Notes under the pieces: generated by a model
Told to the model about the DNA's origin: nothing
Seen by the model: the letters and a program-made list of their open reading frames with translations, nothing else
Database searches by the model: none
DNA from: Bordetella holmesii ATCC 51541
Lineage (GTDB): Bacteria; Pseudomonadota; Gammaproteobacteria; Burkholderiales; Burkholderiaceae_B
Assembly: GCA_000612485.1 (NCBI GenBank)
Contig: CP007494.1
Coordinates: 1,798,001-1,862,000, forward strand
Length of the DNA stretch: 64,000 bases
Reading direction: 5' to 3'
Shown: in pieces, positions 38,701 to 47,534 of the stretch
Numbering within the stretch: position 1 is the first letter of the stretch
How the letters are laid out: the number at the start of each line of letters is the position of its first letter
Made by a program: the position numbers and the translations under genes

Positions 38701-40353
38701 ATGGAAGCATCAGCACATTCGGATACATTCGCCCGCGATAATCTGCCGCCCGCGCAGCAGTGGCCACAACTGTTGTTGGATCAACCCGACACCGCCTATC
38801 CGGCGCGGCTCAACTGCGCAGTCGAGTTGGTCGATGCCATGGTGCGCCAGGGCCACGGCGAGCGCATCGCACTACGATGGCCGGACAAGAGCGGCCAGGG
38901 CAGTATGAGCTATGCCGGTTTACAGGCGCTGACCAACCGCATCGCGCGCGTGCTGGTGGAAGACATGAAGCTGGCGGCAGGCAATCGGATCCTGCTGCGC
39001 GGCCCCAACAATCCCATGATGGCGGCGGCCTGGCTAGGTGCCATCAAAGCCGGCCTGGTCACCGTGCCGACGATGCCGCTGCTGCGCGCCAAAGAACTCA
39101 AGCAGATCATCGACAAGGCGCAGGTGCAGGCGATGCTCTGCGACGTCAGGTTGAAAGACGAAGCGCTCGACTGCCAGGACGCCGCGAGCGACTACTTCTG
39201 CCCGACGCTCAAGCAGATCGTGCTGTTTAACGACGACGCGCCCGATGCGCTGGATCGTCTGGCGGCCGGCAAGCCCGAGCATTTCGCTGCCTGCGATACG
39301 GCGGCCGATGATGTGTGCCTGATTGCCTTTACGAGTGGAACGACTGGCGCACCCAAAGGGTGCATGCATTTTCACCGCGACGTGCTGGCCATGTGTGATC
39401 TGTTTCCCCGCCATGTCCTCAGACCCGGCCCGGAGGATGTTTTTTGCGGCACGCCGCCGTTGGCTTTCACCTTCGGCTTGGGAGGTTTGCTGTGCTTTCC
39501 CCTGCGCGTCGGTGCCAGCACCGTGTTGGCCGAGAAACTCACGCCGGAGTCGCTGTTGCAGCTGATTCAGGACTTCCGGGCCACCATCGTATTTACGGCC
39601 CCGACCTTCTACCGGCAAATGGCGCCGCTGACGAGCCGGTTCCGGCTCGACAGCCGGCAAAAAAGCGTCTCGGCGGGCGAAGCGCTGCCGGACGCGACGC
39701 GTCAGCTCTGGAAGCGCGCCACAGGCATAGAGATGATAGACGGCATCGGCGGCACGGAGATGATCCATGTTTTCGTCTCCAGCCCGCCGGAGTCCGTCAG
39801 GCGGGGAGCCATCGGCCGGGTGGTGCCGGGCTACATCGCGCAAGTGGTCGATGATGATATGCAGCCCGTGCCGCACGGCACGCCGGGCCGCTTGGCCGTC
39901 AAGGGGCCAACGGGCTGCCGCTATCTGGCCGATCCGCGGCAGATGAAGTTCGTGCAGCAGGGCTGGAACTTGCCTGGCGACACCTTTGTGCAGGATGCCG
40001 AGGGCTACCTGTATTACCAGGCACGCAACGACGACATGATCATTTCGGCGGGCTACAACATCGCCGGCCCTGAGGTCGAGGACGCATTGATGCGCCATGA
40101 GGCCGTCGCCGAGTGTGGTGTGGTCGGTATGCCCGACGATGAGCGGGGCCAGGTGGTGGCCGCTTATGTTGTGCTCAAACCGGGCTGCGCCGACTCGCCT
40201 CAGATGGCCGCCGCCTTGCAGGCCTATGTCAAGGAAAGTATTGCGCCGTATAAGTACCCGCGCGTGATCCGGTTTGTCGTGGCGCTGCCGCGCACCGAAA
40301 CCGGTAAGCTGCAGCGCTTCGTGCTGCGCCAACTCGCCTCGGGAGGGCGCTGA
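38701..40353 (+). CDS. Aryl-CoA ligase (2-aminobenzoate/benzoate-CoA ligase family)
   Basis: A 550-residue adenylate-forming enzyme that activates an aromatic acid with ATP and CoA. Phosphate loop IAFTSGTTGAPKGCMHFHRD, A5 region DGIGGTEMIHVF, A8 region LYYQARNDDMIISAGYNIAGPEVED, and the C-terminal lysine in RTETGKLQRFVLR. The benzoate-CoA ligase family reads SGTTGxPKG followed by (M/V)HxH, as here. It gives the substrate for the monooxygenase/reductase fusion; anthranilate is the most likely acid by context, not proven. Overlaps the thioesterase gene by one base. Confidence 0.85.
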   Translation: MEASAHSDTFARDNLPPAQQWPQLLLDQPDTAYPARLNCAVELVDAMVRQGHGERIALRWPDKSGQGSMSYAGLQALTNRIARVLVEDMKLAAGNRILLRGPNNPMMAAAWLGAIKAGLVTVPTMPLLRAKELKQIIDKAQVQAMLCDVRLKDEALDCQDAASDYFCPTLKQIVLFNDDAPDALDRLAAGKPEHFAACDTAADDVCLIAFTSGTTGAPKGCMHFHRDVLAMCDLFPRHVLRPGPEDVFCGTPPLAFTFGLGGLLCFPLRVGASTVLAEKLTPESLLQLIQDFRATIVFTAPTFYRQMAPLTSRFRLDSRQKSVSAGEALPDATRQLWKRATGIEMIDGIGGTEMIHVFVSSPPESVRRGAIGRVVPGYIAQVVDDDMQPVPHGTPGRLAVKGPTGCRYLADPRQMKFVQQGWNLPGDTFVQDAEGYLYYQARNDDMIISAGYNIAGPEVEDALMRHEAVAECGVVGMPDDERGQVVAAYVVLKPGCADSPQMAAALQAYVKESIAPYKYPRVIRFVVALPRTETGKLQRFVLRQLASGGR

Positions 40354-40781
40354 TGTCCCGGTCCTATGTCAGCGAGGTGGAGATCCTGTTCCGGCATTTT
40401 GATCCGGCGGGCATCGTCTTCTACCCGCGTTACTTCGAGATGATCAATGACTTCATCGAGGAGTGGTTCGACAAGAGCCTGGGGGTGAGTTTTCACACCT
40501 TGCACACCGAGCGGGGCATCGGCACGCCGACGGCTGCGGTGCAATGCGACTTCAAGCTGCCTAGCCGCTGGCATGAGCGCCTGCGCCAGGTGCTGGAGCT
40601 GCAGCATATCGGTGGGTCGTCCTTTCTGGCGCAGGTGCGCTTCGAAGGGCAGGACGGAAAAATGCGCTTGAGCGCCCAGGTGACCATCGTCACCGTCGAT
40701 CTGGCGCGTATGCGCGCCACGGCATTGCCGGACGATTTGCGCGCGGCCATGCAGGAATTTTTGTCGCCCGCGCAAGCGTAA
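40353..40781 (+). CDS. Acyl-CoA thioesterase, 4-hydroxybenzoyl-CoA thioesterase type
   Basis: A 142-residue hotdog-fold enzyme with the 4HBT signature FRHFDPAGIVFYPRYFEM, the aspartate being catalytic. It likely releases stalled or dead-end CoA esters to recycle CoA in the pathway. Start is translationally coupled to the ligase stop; the Rid gene begins 21 nt after it. Confidence 0.85.
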   Translation: MSRSYVSEVEILFRHFDPAGIVFYPRYFEMINDFIEEWFDKSLGVSFHTLHTERGIGTPTAAVQCDFKLPSRWHERLRQVLELQHIGGSSFLAQVRFEGQDGKMRLSAQVTIVTVDLARMRATALPDDLRAAMQEFLSPAQA

Positions 40782-40802
40782 TTACCAAAGGAAGATACTG
40801 AC

Positions 40803-41207
40803 ATGAAAATTCTCCAACCGCCGGACTGGCTGGCGCCCCGCGGCTATTCCAATGGCATGATGACCGAAATGACGGTCGGCTCGCGCCTGCTGTTTGTCGG
40901 CGGCCAGATAGGCTGGAATGGCCAGCAGCAGTTCGAGACCGATGATTTCGCGCTACAGGTTCGCCAGACGCTGGAGAATATCGTCGCCATCCTGCAGGAA
41001 GGCGGCGCCGGTCAGCAACACATCGTGCGCATGACCTGGTACGTCAAGAACAAAGCGGAGTACGTGGCGGCCTATCCGGAGATCGGCAAGCATTACCGCG
41101 AGGTGATCGGCCGGTACTTCCCGGCCATGACCGCCGTGGAGGTGGCCGATCTGGTCGAAGACCGCGCCAAGGTCGAAATCGAGGTGACGGCGGTGGTGCA
41201 AGGCTAG
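40803..41207 (+). CDS. Rid family protein (enamine/imine deaminase-like), atypical
   Basis: A 134-residue YjgF/Rid protein. Archetypal RidA hydrolyses reactive enamines/imines and needs an arginine in VEVARLPKD. Here that position reads VEVADLVED, so the arginine is replaced by aspartate, placing it in one of the non-archetypal Rid subgroups. Its place at the end of the operon makes sense if the ring product from 2-aminobenzoyl-CoA is an enamine that must lose ammonia. Convergent with fapA; the two stop codons overlap in CTAG. Confidence 0.8.
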   Translation: MKILQPPDWLAPRGYSNGMMTEMTVGSRLLFVGGQIGWNGQQQFETDDFALQVRQTLENIVAILQEGGAGQQHIVRMTWYVKNKAEYVAAYPEIGKHYREVIGRYFPAMTAVEVADLVEDRAKVEIEVTAVVQG

Positions 41208-42880
41208 TGCCCGGCGCGGGCGCTCAGCCGTACCTGGCCGAGCTCGGGATCGAGCACGGCGTGGCCACCCGGGACGTCTTCCATGACCTCGAGCAGCTTG
41301 CCATTGATACGCAGACTGGCACCGCAACAAAACCGTTTGTAGGCCACGATAGTGGCGCTGGCGAATGGTTGCAGCGCGTCGTTCAGTTGCTCCTCTTCGC
41401 TTTCGAGAAGATTGAGGTCATCGGTCACGCGCGCGTACGTGCTTCGAGCCCGGTCGGTCATGCCGTTGACGTTTTTGGCCGGATTGTAGTGCAGGAAGAC
41501 GATGAGCTTTTCGAGCTTGCTCTGTTCTTCCTGCAGCGTGGCGCGACGTTGATGCAGTGAGGCACGTTTGGCTTGCCCATGCGGGTGCAGGCCTACGCTG
41601 ACGGCGGTGGGTATGCCCGCCATCGATCCGATGGTTCCGGCGTGAACCGATTTGGTGGCATGGGTTTCACCTCCGGTGATCACGCCAAGGCTGGATTTGG
41701 GTGGCCCGACGGTCACGCTTTCGCCAGCATAGAGTCGGCTTTGACGGACTTCGCGCTCGGCGGCGATATTGCGTTCGGCGTTGACCACCGCGTTTTCGAT
41801 GAAACGGGCTTTGACCGTGCCGCCGGCGGTAAGCTGGGCGGTGCGCATCTGTACGGGATGAGCGCTGCTGATCTGGCCGCGCAACGCGGGCTGTCTGGGC
41901 GCTGCCAGACCAATGACCCCGCCGTTGACGCTGATGTTGCCGCCGGCCTGCACCTGGGCGGCCTCGATGGTTCCACTGACCACGACGTCGCCGCTGACAC
42001 GCACCTGCATGCCGGCGGTGATGTCGCCGCGCACTTTGAGCGTGCCGTCAAAAATGATGTTGCCGGTAGACAGGTCCACGCGGTCGACCTCGACCAGTGA
42101 ATTGACCAGTACCCCCTGCGGTACCACCATGGGTGAGCCTGACTGGGCCGCACGCAGCAGACAGGGATCATGCTCATCGACCGTCACGCCCGAGAGATTG
42201 CGGGCGAACTGGGTGTCCGGCACGTGCGCCGGCGGTACCGATTCGCCCAGCACGTTCAGGCCCGGCTTGCCCTGAACGGCCGGGATCCGGCGCATCAGCG
42301 GTATGCCGGGAGCCACGAGGTCCAGATTTCCCAGCTCGCGGTAGTCCACCATGGCATTGTCGTCGTCTTCCTGTTCGCGGACCCTGAGTGCGTCGAGCAG
42401 GCTCTCGAAGCGAGCCGGCGTGCCGCGGGTGGGCGGGGTGCCCTGGGCAATCATGACGGTATTGGTCCGTCGATCTGAGACAGCGTTCTGGATGGCGTCT
42501 TCGCGCACCCCGTAAACCACGCCCACTTCCAGCAAATGCGCCTGGACATCAGCCAGTGTCACACGGCGGCCGCCGCGCGGCGGACTGACGGCAAGCACCG
42601 CGGCCATCCGGTCTGGCGAGAGGTCCAGCTCAAAGCCGCCGTCACGCACCTCGTCCACCGAGGCGAGCACCGGTTCCTTGGCCTCGCGGCAGGCTTCGAT
42701 GAAGTTCACCGCACTGGCGTGATCCAACGCCTCGCTGCCCCATCCCTGCGCCTGCGCCACGCGGGTCAGGGTGTCCCAGGAGGGCGGCTGCGCATCGTGG
42801 TCGGCGGGGACGTAGCTGGCGATCAGGGCGCGAGTGTTCTCGTCCAGTTCCAGACGAAAAGCGTGTTCGACGGGCGGCAT
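41204..42880 (-). CDS. FapA (DUF342) family protein
   Basis: A 558-residue cytosolic protein of the DUF342/FapA family. The core is a beta-helix with repeated strands, seen in DLSTGNIIFDGTLKVRGDIT, VRVSGDVVVSGTIEAAQVQ and AGGNISVNGGVIG. It is followed by a coiled-coil region rich in Arg/Gln/Glu and a small C-terminal domain. The N-terminal 100 residues are specific. Function of the family is poorly defined; some members are linked to chemotaxis or polar signalling. Unlinked to the aryl-CoA operon, which it faces. Confidence 0.8.
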   Translation of the reverse strand: MPPVEHAFRLELDENTRALIASYVPADHDAQPPSWDTLTRVAQAQGWGSEALDHASAVNFIEACREAKEPVLASVDEVRDGGFELDLSPDRMAAVLAVSPPRGGRRVTLADVQAHLLEVGVVYGVREDAIQNAVSDRRTNTVMIAQGTPPTRGTPARFESLLDALRVREQEDDDNAMVDYRELGNLDLVAPGIPLMRRIPAVQGKPGLNVLGESVPPAHVPDTQFARNLSGVTVDEHDPCLLRAAQSGSPMVVPQGVLVNSLVEVDRVDLSTGNIIFDGTLKVRGDITAGMQVRVSGDVVVSGTIEAAQVQAGGNISVNGGVIGLAAPRQPALRGQISSAHPVQMRTAQLTAGGTVKARFIENAVVNAERNIAAEREVRQSRLYAGESVTVGPPKSSLGVITGGETHATKSVHAGTIGSMAGIPTAVSVGLHPHGQAKRASLHQRRATLQEEQSKLEKLIVFLHYNPAKNVNGMTDRARSTYARVTDDLNLLESEEEQLNDALQPFASATIVAYKRFCCGASLRINGKLLEVMEDVPGGHAVLDPELGQVRLSARAGH

Positions 42881-43008
42881 GTCTTTCCCCTAGGTGGCGC
42901 GGGCTTCGAATCGGCTGCGCGATTGGATAGGCGCTCTCGATAAGCAATAACTAGAAATATAAGGACATATTAGGCTATGTGATGTTGCCAGTTAAGCGCT
43001 TTTTCATA

Positions 43009-43025
43009 GGGGTCTTCGAGACCCC
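43009..43025. repeat. Short perfect hairpin left of IS1001
   Basis: GGGGTCT-TCG-AGACCCC, a 7-bp stem with 3-nt loop in the gap upstream of fapA. No T run follows on either strand, so it is not a classical terminator. Confidence 0.4.
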
Positions 43026-43042
43026 CGATGCCGAATGCGCCC

Positions 43043-43050
43043 AAAAAAAT
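43043..43050. repeat. IS1001 target-site duplication, left copy
   Basis: AAAAAAAT, repeated exactly at 44357-44364. Confidence 0.85.
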
Positions 43051-44356
43051 GGTTCATCGCGGAATAGCGTGGAGCCGTGCTTGATTGCCGTTACGCTTGA
43101 TCCTTGATTTTTCAAGGATCAAGGCCGGGATCATGCTGGACCGCAAGACGATCGAGAGGTTGGGTGGGTGGGAAGGTTATCGGGTGGAGCGGGTCGTGTG
43201 GCCTGAAGGTGAGAGCCGGACGGTCACGATTTACCTGAAGCCTTCAGCGCGAACGATGCACTGCGAGCACTGCGGCAACCGATGTCGGCAGGTGCATGAG
43301 ACGACCACGCGCCGGGTGCGGGATCTGCCGCTAATGGCGCTGCGAGTGACGCTGGTAGTGCCGCGTCGGCGGGTCTGGTGCGAGCAGTGCGGTGGACCGC
43401 ATCTGGAGAGGCTGAGCTGGCTGGGCCGTTACCAGCGAGTGACCGACCGGCTGGCCGAGGCGGTCAGCCAGTTGCTTGAGTCCAGCAACATTCTGGCCGT
43501 GGCGCGCTTCTTCCAACTGGGTTGGCACACGGTCAAGGCGCTGGACAAGGCCCTGCTGCGACGGGCGATCCAAGAGCCGGACTGGAGCCAGATCCACTAC
43601 CTAGCGATGGACGAGTTCGCTCTACACAAGGGCCATCGTTATGCCACGGTCGTTGTCGATCCGATCCGCCGTCAGGTGCTATGGATCGGTGATGGCCGCT
43701 CGCGCGAGACGGCCAGAGCCTTCTTCGAACAACTGCCAACTGGGGTTGCCCAGCAGATCCGGGCCGTAGCGATCGACATGACGACGGCCTATGAGCTGGA
43801 GATCCAGGCCAACTGCCCCAACGCCGAGATCGTCTACGACCTGTTCCACGTCGTGGCCAAGTACGGCCGTGAAGTGATAGACCGGGTGCGTGTAGACCAA
43901 GCGAACCAGTTGCGGCACGACAAGCCGGCCCGCCGGGTGATCAAGTCCAGTCGCTGGCTACTGCTGCGCAATCGCAAAAACCTCGATCCGTGCCAATCGG
44001 TAAAGTTGGACGAGTTGCTCCAGGCCAACCAGCCCTTGCTCACCGCTTATCTGATGCGCGATGAGCTCAAACAGCTGTGGTTCTACCAACACCCCGGCTA
44101 CGCCCGCCAGGCATGGGATCACTGGCTGCAACAGGCTCAGGGCAGCGGCATCGCCGCCTTGGCTCACTTCGCGCTCAAGCTAAAAGCCTATCTGCACGGG
44201 ATTCTGTCTCGCTGTCGCCACCGGCTCAACACCAGCATCGTCGAGGGCATCAACAACACCATCAAAGTCATCAAGCGCCGCGCCTACGGCTACCGCGATC
44301 AGGAGTACTTCTTCCTCAAGATCCGGTCTGCATTCCCCGGTATTCCTCGATGAACC
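43051..44356 (+). mobile_element. Insertion sequence IS1001 type (ISL3 family)
   Basis: An element of exactly 1306 bp, the length known for IS1001 of B. parapertussis and its B. holmesii relative. The ends are inverted repeats: GGTTCATCGCGGAATAGCG at the left and GGTTCATCGAGGAATACCG read inward from the right. An 8-bp duplication flanks it, so the copy is a direct insertion. It landed in the T run of the hemL terminator. Confidence 0.93.
43133..44353 (+). CDS. ISL3 family transposase (IS1001 type)
   Basis: A 406-residue transposase, intact. The N-terminal zinc ribbon has cysteines in [10 protein letters not shown] and VWCEQCGG. A helix-turn-helix region follows, then the DDE core with [28 protein letters not shown] and a late glutamate in SIVEGINN. 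The ATG at 43133 gives the usual 406 residues; an upstream extension to 43085 is not expected. The stop codon lies inside the right inverted repeat. Confidence 0.93.
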   Translation: MLDRKTIERLGGWEGYRVERVVWPEGESRTVTIYLKPSARTMHCEHCGNRCRQVHETTTRRVRDLPLMALRVTLVVPRRRVWCEQCGGPHLERLSWLGRYQRVTDRLAEAVSQLLESSNILAVARFFQLGWHTVKALDKALLRRAIQEPDWSQIHYLAMDEFALHKGHRYATVVVDPIRRQVLWIGDGRSRETARAFFEQLPTGVAQQIRAVAIDMTTAYELEIQANCPNAEIVYDLFHVVAKYGREVIDRVRVDQANQLRHDKPARRVIKSSRWLLLRNRKNLDPCQSVKLDELLQANQPLLTAYLMRDELKQLWFYQHPGYARQAWDHWLQQAQGSGIAALAHFALKLKAYLHGILSRCRHRLNTSIVEGINNTIKVIKRRAYGYRDQEYFFLKIRSAFPGIPR

Positions 44357-44364
44357 AAAAAAAT
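44357..44364. repeat. IS1001 target-site duplication, right copy
   Basis: AAAAAAAT, identical to 43043-43050; on the other strand it is the T tail of the hemL terminator. Confidence 0.85.
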
Positions 44365-44386
44365 GCCCCCGGCAGCAGCCGAGGGC
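44357..44386 (-). terminator. Rho-independent terminator of hemL
   Basis: On the minus strand GCCCTCGGC-TGCT-GCCGGGGGC forms a 9-bp stem with one G-T pair, followed by ATTTTTTT. It begins 20 nt after the hemL stop. The T tail is the IS1001 target, and the duplication keeps it intact. Confidence 0.85.
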
Positions 44387-44406
44387 GGGAGGTGAGGCGG
44401 GGCCGT

Positions 44407-45695
44407 TCAGGCCGGCTGTTTGAGCAGCTTGAACACCTCTTCGGCGTGGTCCAGCGTGGCTTGCAGGACCGTGTCATCGTGAGCGGCCGAGACAAAACCG
44501 GCCTCGAAGGCCGAGGGGGCGAAATGCACGCCACGATCCAGCATGGCGTGGAAAAACGCTTGAACGCGTTGGTATCGGCGGTGGACACTTCGGCGAAGGT
44601 GCTGGGCACGCTGGGCATGAAATACAGCCCGAACATGCCGCCGATGGCATCGGCGCTGAAGGGCACGCCCGCGGCGCGGGCGCGTTCGGTCAGGCCAAGG
44701 GCCAGGCGTTGCGTGCGTGCCGACAGGTCCTCATAAAAGCCCGGCTGCCCGAGCAGGCGCATGGTGGCCAGACCGGCGGCCACCGCGACGGGGTTGCCCG
44801 ACAGCGTGCCCGCCTGATAGACCCCTCCCAGCGGAGCGATATGGCGCATGAGTTCGGCGCTGCCGCCGAAAGCGCCGACCGGCATGCCCCCACCGATGAC
44901 TTTGGCCAGCGTCGTCAGGTCGGGTTGGATGCCAGTCAGGCCTTGCACTCCCTGCGGGCCGACGCGGAATCCGGTCATGACTTCGTCGAAAATCAGGATG
45001 CTGCCGTGCTGGGTGCATAGATCGCGCAGGCCCTGCAGAAACCCGGCCGCCGGCTTGATCAGATTCATGTTGCCTGCGACGGGTTCGACGATGATGCAGG
45101 CGATGTCCGCGGCATGCTCGGCAAAGGCCGTCTGCACGGCGGGCAGGTTGTTGTAGTCCAGGGTGATGGTGTGGGAGACAAACTCCGGCGGAACGCCCGC
45201 GGAACTCGGGTTGCCCAGCGTGAGTAGGCCCGAGCCGGCTTTGACCAGCAGGCTGTCCGAATGTCCGTGATAGCAGCCTTCGAACTTGATGATCTTGTTG
45301 CGTCCGGTGGCGCCTCGGGCCAGACGGATGGCCGTCATGGTGGCTTCGGTGCCGGAGCTGACCAGACGCACCTGTTGCATGGATGGCAGCCGCTCGATCA
45401 GCAGTTCGGCCAATTCGATTTCGGCCTCGGTCGGTGCGCCGAATGACAACCCGCCGGTGGCGGCATCCTGCACGGCGCGCACGACTTCAGGATGCGCATG
45501 ACCCAGAATGGCCGGCCCCCATGAGCCGATGTAATCGATGTATTGCTTGCCCTCGGCGTCCCAGATGTGCGGGCCGAGCGCGCGTTTGATAAAGCGCGGG
45601 GTGCCACCTACCGACCGAAAGGCCCGAACGGGCGAGTTCACGCCGCCGGGAATGCTGCGGCAGGCGCGTTCGAAGAGTTCAGCGTTTTGGGACAT
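44407..45695 (-). pseudogene. hemL: Glutamate-1-semialdehyde 2,1-aminomutase, frameshifted
   Basis: HemL makes 5-aminolevulinate for haem in the C5 pathway, a PLP enzyme. The sequence is normal through most of its length: [39 protein letters not shown], the PLP lysine in [18 protein letters not shown] and [16 protein letters not shown]. At [15 protein letters not shown] the frame breaks in a five-A run (44552-44556, T on the coding strand). One extra base restores [20 protein letters not shown] and an end at TGA 44407-44409 (LLKQPA). Repaired length 429 residues, usual for HemL. Loss of the last 50 residues should disable an enzyme that is normally essential, so sequencing error must be ruled out. 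Confidence 0.88.
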
Positions 45696-45698
45696 GGC

Positions 45699-46352
45699 TC
45701 AGCCTCGGGAAGAAGGGAAGGGCGCGGCGCAGGCCTGGGCCGCGGCACGGATGTCAGGGGCCTCGAACAGGCCGGTAATGACCGCGATGCTGTCGGCACC
45801 GGCGCGGACGACCTGCCCGGCATTGGCCGGGGTGATGCCGCCAATGGCGACCACGGCTGGCCGGGGCTGGCCATGCGTGCGCGTCAGGGCGGCTGCCTCA
45901 GCGAGCAGGGCGAGGGGGGCATGGACGGCCTCGGGCTTGGTGGATGACGGGAACACTGCGCCAAAGGCAACGTAGTCCGCGCCCTGGTCCATCAGGTCAC
46001 GAGCGCGGTTCAGATCCGCATAGCAGGACACGCCCAGGATCAGGCCGGGGGCGGCCGCACGCACGTCGGCCAGCGTGGCGTCATCGTGGCCCAGATGGGC
46101 GCCGTCGGCGCCGACGTGCAGCGCCGTCTGCCAGTCGTCGTTGACCAGAAAGACCACGCCCAGTTCGCGGCACAGGGCTGCCAGTTCGCGCGCCTGCGCC
46201 CGTCGCTCGGCCTGCGGCAGATGCTTGCGGCGCAATTGCAGGGCCCGCATGCCGCCGGCGGCAGCCTCCTGGACGGCCTTCAGCAGGCGCGCCGTGTCGT
46301 CCCACTCGGGGGTGACACCGTACAAGCCGGCCGGAAAGCGGGTCTGGCTCAT
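45699..46352 (-). CDS. thiE: Thiamine-phosphate synthase
   Basis: ThiE couples hydroxymethylpyrimidine diphosphate with thiazole phosphate to form thiamine monophosphate. The 217-residue TIM-barrel protein has RALQLRRKHLPQAERR, FLVNDDWQTALHVGADGAHLG, GVSCYADLNRARDL, YVAFGAVFPSSTKPEA and AIGGITPANAGQVVRAGADS, all family marks. It overlaps thiD upstream by 4 nt and is 3 nt before hemL downstream, forming a thiD-thiE-hemL transcript. Confidence 0.93.
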   Translation of the reverse strand: MSQTRFPAGLYGVTPEWDDTARLLKAVQEAAAGGMRALQLRRKHLPQAERRAQARELAALCRELGVVFLVNDDWQTALHVGADGAHLGHDDATLADVRAAAPGLILGVSCYADLNRARDLMDQGADYVAFGAVFPSSTKPEAVHAPLALLAEAAALTRTHGQPRPAVVAIGGITPANAGQVVRAGADSIAVITGLFEAPDIRAAAQACAAPFPSSRG

Positions 46353-47202
46353 GGCTGAGGCAGGCGGTTGGGCAGCGGGCGGCCCATGCCCGCTGTGAAA
46401 CTGGCGGCCAGGCCGCGCTCGGCATGGGGCAGCGCCTGTTCGACCGCGGCCGGGATGTCTTTGCCGCTGGCCAGCAGAGCGGCCGCGGCAGCGGCCAGCA
46501 AGCCGCCTGTGTCGCCGCTACGGGGCGGGGGCGCCTGCCAGGGCCAGCTGTAGCTGCTGCCGTCCTGGCCCACGAGCACATTGGCCAGGTGGCCCGGACG
46601 TACCGGGCTGGCAAGCACCAGTGCCCACTGTGCGCCGCCGGCCAGCAGGGCGTGGGCGGGCGACGGTGAGCCGGAGGTGTCGATGCTGCCGTCGGATTGC
46701 CATTGCGCCAGGCGCATGTGTTCGACCACGACCAGGTCCGTCTGCGGCAGTACCAGCTCCAGTGTGGCAGCCAGAAGCTCCTCGGCGCTGTCTTGCTCGA
46801 CGGCGTCCTGCGGCGTGAGCGCGCGCGGCCCAGGTGCAGCACCAGGGGCACCTGGCTGTAGTCGGCGGCCAGTTGCGCGACCACACTGGCGATTTCGGGC
46901 GAGAACATGCCCCCGACCTTGATCGCCTGTACGGGCATGTCTTCGAGCAGACAGCGGGCCTGGTCGTCCAGCAGCTCCGGCGACACGGGGTGGATGTCTT
47001 CGATGCCGGCGGTGTCCTGCACCGTAACGGCCGTGACGGTGGCCAGGCCATGACAGCCCAGCTGCGCGCAGGTCACGGCGTCGGCCGGCAGGCCATCGGC
47101 GCCGGTGGGGTCCACGGGACCCAGAATGAGTACGAGAGGGGGAGTAACAGCGGTCACGGAGGGTTGGACTGGGCAGGAAGAGATGCTTTCTTTGCTTTGC
47201 AT
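46349..47202 (-). pseudogene. thiD: Hydroxymethylpyrimidine kinase ThiD-like, frameshifted
   Basis: ThiD phosphorylates hydroxymethylpyrimidine for thiamine synthesis. The N-terminal part has LILGPVDPTGADGLPADAVT, LATVTAVTVQDTAGIEDIHP and IKVGGMFSPEIASVV. The frame changes after VPLVLHLG at a CCC run (46829-46831); one more base gives GPRALTPQDAVEQDSAEELL. The late anion-hole motif, usually GTGCT, reads SGDTGG, so the enzyme is divergent even when repaired. Start ATG 47202 (MQSKESI) is the best fit; about 284 residues repaired. Overlaps thiE by 4 nt. Confidence 0.8.
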
Positions 47203-47264
47203 CAGACGGCATCCCGACAGGGTTTCGGTAAGATATGCCCATTCTAATGGATGCCATTCGTGCC

Positions 47265-47282
47265 TGACCCCGATCGGGGTCA
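47265..47282. promoter_or_regulatory. Perfect 18-bp palindrome between thiD and rubredoxin
   Basis: TGACCCCGATCGGGGTCA, fully self-complementary, in the divergent promoter region, 26 nt before the rubredoxin start. Candidate operator; no poly-T follows, so not a simple terminator. Confidence 0.45.
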
Positions 47283-47307
47283 AGCACTCCGTGAACTAGA
47301 GAGAACT

Positions 47308-47472
47308 ATGCGTACTTGGATGTGTCTTATCTGTGGTTGGGTCTATGATGAAGAGGCAGGTCTGCCGGACGAGGGAATCGCGCCGGGCACCCGTTGGGAA
47401 GATGTACCCCCAAATTGGGTCTGTCCGGAGTGCGGTGCGCGCAAGGAAGACTTCGAACTGATGGAAATCTGA
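47308..47472 (+). CDS. Rubredoxin
   Basis: A 54-residue electron-transfer protein holding one Fe(Cys)4 centre. The two cysteine pairs are plain: MCLICGWVYDEEAG and WVCPECGARKEDFE. Its redox partner is not in the window. Starts at ATG 47308 with GAGAG just upstream; divergent from thiD and followed by yqgE, an order I recognise in bordetellae. Confidence 0.95.
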   Translation: MRTWMCLICGWVYDEEAGLPDEGIAPGTRWEDVPPNWVCPECGARKEDFELMEI

Positions 47473-47534
47473 CCCGGTCCCTGGCCTAACAGGTGGCCTG
47501 GCAGGCCGCTACATGCAGGTTCTGGAGACCGCCC

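Noticed and set aside
43085..43132. Extended start for the IS1001 transposase
   Set aside because: The 406-residue protein from 43133 matches the known length; the extra residues come from the leader of the element.
47100..47310. TPP riboswitch before thiD
   Set aside because: No thi-box sequence or fold is recognisable in the leader.
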